Below are positions 7,485 through 11,928 of a stretch of 11,928 nucleotides of DNA, piece after piece; within the stretch, counting starts at the first letter, position 1, and every line of letters begins with the position of its first letter. The stretch spans positions 1-11,928 of the forward strand of contig CAZUUO010000024.1 in the NCBI GenBank assembly GCA_964622665.1. Reading direction: 5' to 3'. The DNA is from CAZUUO01 sp964622665. GTDB taxonomy: Bacteria; Patescibacteriota; Patescibacteriia; Magasanikbacterales; GCA-002688135. A model generated the notes under the pieces. It saw only the letters and a list, made by a program, of their open reading frames with translations, searched no databases and was not told the origin of the DNA. A program made the translations under genes and the position numbers.

Positions 7485-8695
7485 AATTGAATTTTTTCAA
7501 CAACATTACCGAGCACATTTTTATAGTAGAGTTCTTTACCATCTGCACTTACTTGTAATTCTTCCGCGTTGGTAGCGGTTTCTGGGACTGCGAGTACTGT
7601 TTTGGTACCTGATCGGGTATCAATTTTATAAAAAGTATCAGGAATGTTTGCGGTTACGTTAGGTGAAAAACCTGCACCTTTGGGCATTTCGTTGGGTACT
7701 GCACAAATAATATTTGCGTCATCAACGGTGGTACATTTTTGTATCCAGGTGTTCACTTTAATTTCACGAGCGTTACCGCCAACTTTTGAGCCATTAGCAT
7801 CAACTACCCAGAGGACGGGTTTGTAATCGTTACGTGATGAGTAGGTGGTATACATGAGTTGTTTGCCATTGGGGAACCATTTTGGTTTAAAACCATAACC
7901 ATCAACAATCAATGATTTGTTGTTTTCACCATTTTGGCCAAGGACAAAAATTTCTTGACTTTCACCTCCCGCCGGATCTCCTGTTTTTGAAAATCCGACC
8001 ACTTCAGCGCCTGGATTCCATGCGATTTCTATTTTATCTGCATTTTTACCGAGCGGTTCAATTCCTTTTGCTTGAGTTCCATCACTGTTTACGGTTAACA
8101 ACCAATTTTGATTTTCATTGATGCCTTTTGAAATGGCTGCAATTTTGTTTCCATCAGCACTAAAGCTAAAGTTACTCCAGTGGGTTGGAAGGGTAACTTG
8201 TTTTTTGGTTTCGAGATCATAAATAATGTTGTAGCTGTCAGGAAATTCCATGGCTACTTTTTTTGCATCGGGACTCCACGCAATTTGTTGTACATTAAAA
8301 AATTTATCGTCGGTTAATTGTTTAGGATTACCATTTGCATCGAGTGTGTAAAATGTTCCGTTGTTTGCATCGTAATATTGTAATCCTCCTTTATCATTTA
8401 TCGTTAAACCTTTTGCTGAACTTGCGGTGACAAGTTTTGTTTTTGTTGCGCCACCTTGCGCTGTTTCACTGAAAGGGAGTGCTGCATCTCCTTGTTTTGC
8501 TTGAGTATTTTCTCCTGTTCCATTGGCTGCTGTGGTTCCATCACTGTTGGGTAGACCTGATGTTTCGGTTGTATTTTGTGGAGGAGTTGTTGGTATGGTG
8601 GGTGTATTTTTAAAGAAGAAAAAATACAACGCAAAACCAATTCCTAAGGTGGCAGCGATAAAGAGTATTGCAAGAATGATTTTATCTTTGGTCAT
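7478..8695 (-). CDS. Membrane-anchored beta-propeller protein (TolB/WD40-like)
   Basis: One N-terminal membrane helix (about 6-28), preceded by lysines, anchors the 405-residue protein with its C-terminus outside. A Thr/Asn/Gly-rich low-complexity stalk spans about 30-90. From about 96 to the end there are repeated beta-blade signatures of the TolB/PD40 type: SPDAK (141-145), SADGN (179-183), NPGAE (227-231), FPNGK (274-278) and SADGK (383-387). Each lies between hydrophobic strands, which fits a six-bladed propeller. The only two cysteines (C321, C331) are in the exported domain and could form a disulfide. No catalytic residues are apparent, so a binding or scaffold role is likely. The gene starts two bases after the previous stop and ends two bases before the pilin/amidase gene. 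The partner is unknown. Confidence 0.85.
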   Translation of the reverse strand: MTKDKIILAILFIAATLGIGFALYFFFFKNTPTIPTTPPQNTTETSGLPNSDGTTAANGTGENTQAKQGDAALPFSETAQGGATKTKLVTASSAKGLTINDKGGLQYYDANNGTFYTLDANGNPKQLTDDKFFNVQQIAWSPDAKKVAMEFPDSYNIIYDLETKKQVTLPTHWSNFSFSADGNKIAAISKGINENQNWLLTVNSDGTQAKGIEPLGKNADKIEIAWNPGAEVVGFSKTGDPAGGESQEIFVLGQNGENNKSLIVDGYGFKPKWFPNGKQLMYTTYSSRNDYKPVLWVVDANGSKVGGNAREIKVNTWIQKCTTVDDANIICAVPNEMPKGAGFSPNVTANIPDTFYKIDTRSGTKTVLAVPETATNAEELQVSADGKELYYKNVLGNVVEKIQLK

Positions 8696-8700
8696 AATTA
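8693..8700 (-). promoter_or_regulatory. Stop-start coupling junction, Gln-rich protein to propeller
   Basis: The - strand reads TAATTATG: stop, two bases, start. The preceding bases are AC-rich and contain no Shine-Dalgarno motif, so coupling is again the simplest explanation for translation of the propeller gene. Confidence 0.55.
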
Positions 8701-9327
8701 TGGTGATTGTTTTGTGGTATTATTTACGGCTTTGGTTGCAGTGTTTAGTCCGTTGACGATGGTGGAAACAGTATTGCCAACAACTCCAGTTATCATATCG
8801 AGGGCAACAACCGCAAAACCTACAAATAGTATACCAGTTAAGAAAATACCTGCACAGCCGCTACAGGATGAAAAAAATATAGTTTGTGCATTGTATGCTT
8901 TTTTTACAAATTTTCTTTTAATTTGATATGACGATTGTGTGATGGCAAGAGCTGCTGCTTTTTTATATAGTGCGCGTCCTTTGTAAATTAGAAATGCTGC
9001 GACTGCCAAGAGTCCTGCGCCGATGACAGGACCGATTAATGTTATAAACGCACACACAAATCCAAGTCCTAAACCACCTACGATTACGCCACTACGAGTA
9101 TATCGAGCAGCTTTTGCAATCATGACTTCAATGTTGGGATTTTCAGTTGTGTCTTCAATTTCTGATTGTTGTTGCGCTTGTTGCTGTTGGTTTTGGGCAT
9201 TTATCATTTGTGCTTGTTGCGCCGCTTCTTCTTCTCGTTGTTCTTCCAGTTGTCGTTGTAGCTCAATATCAACGCTTTCGTTGCGTTGTTTTTGAGGGGG
9301 AATGGGAAGTGAGTCACGTACTGCCAT
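8698..9327 (-). CDS. Glutamine-rich coiled-coil membrane protein, unknown function
   Basis: I do not recognise a family. Residues 1-70 are a charged, presumably cytoplasmic segment that becomes a Gln/Ala-rich coiled coil (19-58, with a run of four Q at 47-50). Two hydrophobic stretches at about 79-98 and 100-115 form a hairpin. A basic loop (117-145, eight Lys/Arg) is predicted cytoplasmic. A third helix at about 154-178 is followed by an Asn/Thr-rich tail outside. A CxxC pair (C155, C158) sits at the membrane edge of the third helix. The gene starts two bases after the clpC stop and ends two bases before the propeller gene, so it is probably translated by coupling. A role as membrane base or adaptor between the cytoplasm and the exported partners is possible but only inferred from context. 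Confidence 0.8.
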   Translation of the reverse strand: MAVRDSLPIPPQKQRNESVDIELQRQLEEQREEEAAQQAQMINAQNQQQQAQQQSEIEDTTENPNIEVMIAKAARYTRSGVIVGGLGLGFVCAFITLIGPVIGAGLLAVAAFLIYKGRALYKKAAALAITQSSYQIKRKFVKKAYNAQTIFFSSCSGCAGIFLTGILFVGFAVVALDMITGVVGNTVSTIVNGLNTATKAVNNTTKQSP

Positions 9328-9336
9328 ACTTATTTT
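9325..9336 (-). promoter_or_regulatory. Stop-start coupling junction, clpC to Gln-rich membrane protein
   Basis: On the - strand the bases read AAAATAAGTATG: the clpC stop TAA, two bases, then the ATG of the next gene. No Shine-Dalgarno motif lies upstream within the end of clpC, so reinitiation by the terminating ribosome is the likely way this gene is translated. The same 12 bases recur at 7473-7484. Confidence 0.6.
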
Positions 9337-11891
9337 GCGTGAATAGTCACATCATCACCTTTGATTGCCAGTGAAACCGTTGCTCCATTTTTTGGATTTT
9401 CTTTAATGAGGAAGTTGGAAAGGGGATCTTCAATCATTTCAGAAATAATGCGACGCACTAACCGTGCTCCTTGTTCAGGAATATGTGATGCTGACAACAT
9501 TTTTTCTTTGAGATTTTGTGCGACTTGTAAGTTGTAGCCGAGTTTGTGTACACGTTCTTGTACCTCTTTGAGTTCTTTTGCAATGATTGCGTTGATGTCG
9601 TCTTTATTTAAGGGTTTAAATACGATGACTTTATCAATGCGGTTTAACAGTTCACCTTTGAATTTTTCTTTTAATAATTCCTTCACTCGTGATGCACTTT
9701 CTAAGAAATCCATTTCTTTGGCGTCAGTTTGGCGTGCGCTAAATCCCAGAGTTCCTGAAACGAATCCTTGTAATTCCATCGCGGCGGTCATGATGATAAT
9801 GGTATTTTTGAAGTTTATTTTTTTACCTGATCCGTCGGTTACTTGTCCATCGTCTAAAATTTGAAACAAAATATTGAGTACATCGGGATGTGCTTTGTCG
9901 ATTTCATCAAATAATACTAAGGTGTGAGGTTTTTTGCGGATAACATCGGTGAAATTATTTTGTTCTTTGTAGCCGATATATCCTGCCGGAGCACCTAATA
10001 ATTTACTTGCGTTGTGTTGTTCTTTAAATTCTGACATGTCCACGCGCAAGTATGCGTCGCGACTTCCAAAAACCGTTTGTGCAATTGATTTGGCAAGTTC
10101 TGTTTTTCCAACTCCCGACGGTCCCACAAAAAGAAATGAGGCCATGGGGCGGGAAGAGTGGGAAAGTCCCAGTCTCGCTTTGCGGATACTTTGCGCTACT
10201 TCTTTAATAACGTGTTGTTGACCAATAACTTTTTCCGCGAGGATAACTTCTAATGATGCAAGTTTTTCTCGCTCATTATTACTCATGTTTTCAATAGGTA
10301 CACCTGTTTGGTTGGCAACAACCGCAATAACACTTTCAGGAGTAACGAGTCCATGTGTGTCGGTGTTGTTTTTGTGGAGTCTTCGTTTTAAGGCGTAGAC
10401 TTTATTTTTTAATTTTCGTTCTTTTTCTTTCAGGGTGAGTGCGGTGTCAAAATCTCCTTTTTCCATGGCTTGTAATTTTTTTCGTTCCACGCTTTGCAAT
10501 GCTTCTTCGGTTGTCATGAGTTCACGACGTTCGTTGGTTTTAGAACTTGAAACAGCAACGCGTGCTGATGCTTCATCTAAAATATCGATCGCTTTATCAG
10601 GAAAAAAACGATCGGTAATATATCGAGCTGCTAATTCAACAGTGGTGTCGATTGCTTCGGGAGTTATTTCCACGTGATGAAATTGTTCGTATTTGTGTTT
10701 GATGCCGCGTAAAATTGCTTTGGTTTGATCAGGGGTCGGTTCTTCTACGTGAATAGGTTGAAAACGACGTTCTAAGGCAGCGTCAGTTTCTATGTGTTTT
10801 TTAAATTCAGCTTCAGTGGTTGCCCCAATACAACGAAGTGATCCGCGAGCAAGAGCTGGTTTTAACATGTTTGCTGCATCAAGTGTGCCGTTGTTTGCAC
10901 CGGCACCAATGAGGGTGTGAATTTCATCGATAAATAAAATAATGTCGGGGTTTGCTGCAAGTTCATCAACGATTTGTTTAATGCGTCCTTCAAATTCACC
11001 GCGGTACATGGTTCCCGCAATCACCAATCCTAGATCGAGTGATAAAATTCTTTTTTGGAGAAGGGAATCGGGAACTTCTTTGCGTAAAATGCGTAGCGCT
11101 AAACCTTCCACAATTGCGGTTTTACCAACTCCCGGATCACCGAGTAACATCGGATTATTTTTGGTGCGGCGCGACAAAATATACACCATGCGTTCGATTT
11201 CTTTGTCGCGTCCAATCATGGGATCTTTGTGTTTTTCACTTCCGGGAATAGTTAATTCGGTAGTAAAAAAATCTAACGCAGGAGTTTTGGAGGTTGATTC
11301 GCTGTGTTGGTGATTTCCTTGTGGTTTTGGTGGTGTGTGTGCATGTACGGGTGTGCCTTGCTGATTTTGTTTTTGTTGATTTTTAAGTTGTGTTTTTTCA
11401 TCTTCAAAATAATCCATGGCTTGCATGATTTCAGGAAGTTTACCACTTGCACTAAAGACTGCTTGCAATTCGTTGTGGAGAGATTTTGATTTTACGCCGC
11501 TAATTTTTAACGCTTCATCAACCGCGCTATCTTTACATTCTAAAAGACTTGCGAGTAAATGTTCGGTTCCTACGTAGGAATGTTGGTGTACTGAAGCAAT
11601 GAGTACTGCTTTTTCGATGACTTGTTTGGTTTTGTCGTCGAGTGCGGGGATTCCACCAAAGACATCTTTGTTTACGGGTTTTTGTTTGGTTATGAATTGT
11701 TTGACGGTGCTCGTATCAAAATCACTTTTATATAATAAATCAGCACCAATACAACCTTGTTCGAGGGCGAGTGCTAATAATACATGGACGGGGCCAATAT
11801 GGGATTCGTTTGCTTCAACAGCTATTGCGTAGGCGCGTGCCAATACGTTACGTAAATGAGAGGTAAATTTGTCGAGAATATCGTGTTCCAT
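9330..11891 (-). CDS. clpC: ClpC-type AAA+ unfoldase (Clp protease ATP-binding subunit)
   Basis: ClpC hexamers unfold proteins and feed them to the ClpP protease. The 853 residues show the N-terminal Clp repeat domain (about 1-145) and a Gln/His/Pro-rich linker (165-205). The first AAA+ domain has Walker A GDPGVGKT (251-258), pore loop GTMYRGEFE (293-301), Walker B ILFIDE (318-323) and sensor-1 threonine in IGATT (355-359). A short middle region with a UVR-like segment (465-500) follows, as in ClpC and not ClpB. The second AAA+ domain has GPSGVGKT (590-597), GYIGY (637-641), LVLFDE (658-663), arginine finger R751 and sensor-2 GAR (808-810). An LGF tripeptide (715-717) occupies the ClpP-binding loop. 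Unusually, the sensor-1 TSN of the second domain reads TAA (702-704). This is the first gene of the coupled - strand cluster. No Shine-Dalgarno motif precedes it. Confidence 0.93.
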   Translation of the reverse strand: MEHDILDKFTSHLRNVLARAYAIAVEANESHIGPVHVLLALALEQGCIGADLLYKSDFDTSTVKQFITKQKPVNKDVFGGIPALDDKTKQVIEKAVLIASVHQHSYVGTEHLLASLLECKDSAVDEALKISGVKSKSLHNELQAVFSASGKLPEIMQAMDYFEDEKTQLKNQQKQNQQGTPVHAHTPPKPQGNHQHSESTSKTPALDFFTTELTIPGSEKHKDPMIGRDKEIERMVYILSRRTKNNPMLLGDPGVGKTAIVEGLALRILRKEVPDSLLQKRILSLDLGLVIAGTMYRGEFEGRIKQIVDELAANPDIILFIDEIHTLIGAGANNGTLDAANMLKPALARGSLRCIGATTEAEFKKHIETDAALERRFQPIHVEEPTPDQTKAILRGIKHKYEQFHHVEITPEAIDTTVELAARYITDRFFPDKAIDILDEASARVAVSSSKTNERRELMTTEEALQSVERKKLQAMEKGDFDTALTLKEKERKLKNKVYALKRRLHKNNTDTHGLVTPESVIAVVANQTGVPIENMSNNEREKLASLEVILAEKVIGQQHVIKEVAQSIRKARLGLSHSSRPMASFLFVGPSGVGKTELAKSIAQTVFGSRDAYLRVDMSEFKEQHNASKLLGAPAGYIGYKEQNNFTDVIRKKPHTLVLFDEIDKAHPDVLNILFQILDDGQVTDGSGKKINFKNTIIIMTAAMELQGFVSGTLGFSARQTDAKEMDFLESASRVKELLKEKFKGELLNRIDKVIVFKPLNKDDINAIIAKELKEVQERVHKLGYNLQVAQNLKEKMLSASHIPEQGARLVRRIISEMIEDPLSNFLIKENPKNGATVSLAIKGDDVTIHAK

Positions 11892-11912
11892 ACGATGAAT
11901 TGTTCAACAAAC

Positions 11913-11921
11913 AGTGTACCA
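11913..11921 (-). promoter_or_regulatory. Candidate extended -10 promoter for the clpC cluster
   Basis: On the - strand TGG is followed by TACACT (four of six matches to TATAAT), forming an extended -10 element 21 bases upstream of the clpC ATG. The predicted start would be near 11906, giving a leader of about 15 bases. The -35 region lies outside the window and cannot be checked. A small palindrome, TTGTTCAACAA (11900-11910), covers the predicted start and could be an operator, but it is short. Confidence 0.4.
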
Positions 11922-11928
11922 CACAATT

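Noticed and set aside
9170..9260. Trinucleotide-like repeat (TTG/TTC units)
   Set aside because: The units are irregular and correspond to mixed Gln and Glu codons; this is protein low complexity, not a DNA repeat tract.
9023..9374. Overlapping + strand frames rich in Cys, Val and Ser opposite the Gln-rich protein
   Set aside because: They are the reverse complement of the CAA/CAG-rich coiled-coil region, which produces long stop-free antisense frames; nothing else supports coding.
10942..11313. 123-codon open frame on the + strand
   Set aside because: It lies fully antisense to the conserved first ATPase domain of clpC, has no ribosome binding site and encodes a low-complexity Ser/Arg-rich sequence; it is a shadow of clpC codon usage.
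1..11928. CRISPR array, insertion sequence, phage or integrase signature
   Set aside because: No regularly spaced direct repeats, terminal inverted repeats, transposase motifs or phage proteins were seen, and the tRNA 3' end is not duplicated within the window.

Overview
The window looks chromosomal and bacterial, most likely from a member of the Candidate Phyla Radiation (Patescibacteria). The reasons are AT-leaning coding DNA, very tight packing, almost no Shine-Dalgarno motifs, and a membrane protein pair of a kind I associate with that group: a small two-helix protein with a PH-like tail, and a 'type IV secretion pilin'-like (TrbC/VirB2-like) two-helix segment preceded by a signal peptide. 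This placement is inferred from gene content only; there is no rRNA here to confirm it.

The left part is read on the + strand. It holds a 645-codon protein of unknown function that may begin upstream of the window, and a 157-residue membrane protein. A tRNA-Arg gene with the unusual anticodon GCG follows, with its own sigma70-type promoter and an intrinsic terminator. The last gene is recG, the branched-DNA helicase.

The right part is read on the - strand and meets recG head-on with one base between the two stop codons. Reading from the right edge leftwards: a ClpC-type AAA+ unfoldase, a glutamine-rich membrane protein, a membrane-anchored beta-propeller, a pilin-like membrane segment fused to a zinc peptidoglycan amidase, and radA. 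The first four genes are joined by identical stop-2 nt-start junctions with no Shine-Dalgarno motif, so they look translationally coupled. radA follows after 42 bases.

The most interesting content is the coupled envelope module behind clpC. Its three membrane proteins all appear to place domains on the outer face of the cytoplasmic membrane: a propeller, an amidase and a small tail. They are made together with a cytoplasmic unfoldase and, probably, with a recombination/competence helicase. I read this as a candidate undescribed envelope machine. Its ClpC also lacks the conserved sensor-1 asparagine of its second ATPase domain. No mobile element, CRISPR array or phage gene is visible. The longest stretch without a protein gene (2440-2680) is accounted for by the tRNA unit and the recG leader.
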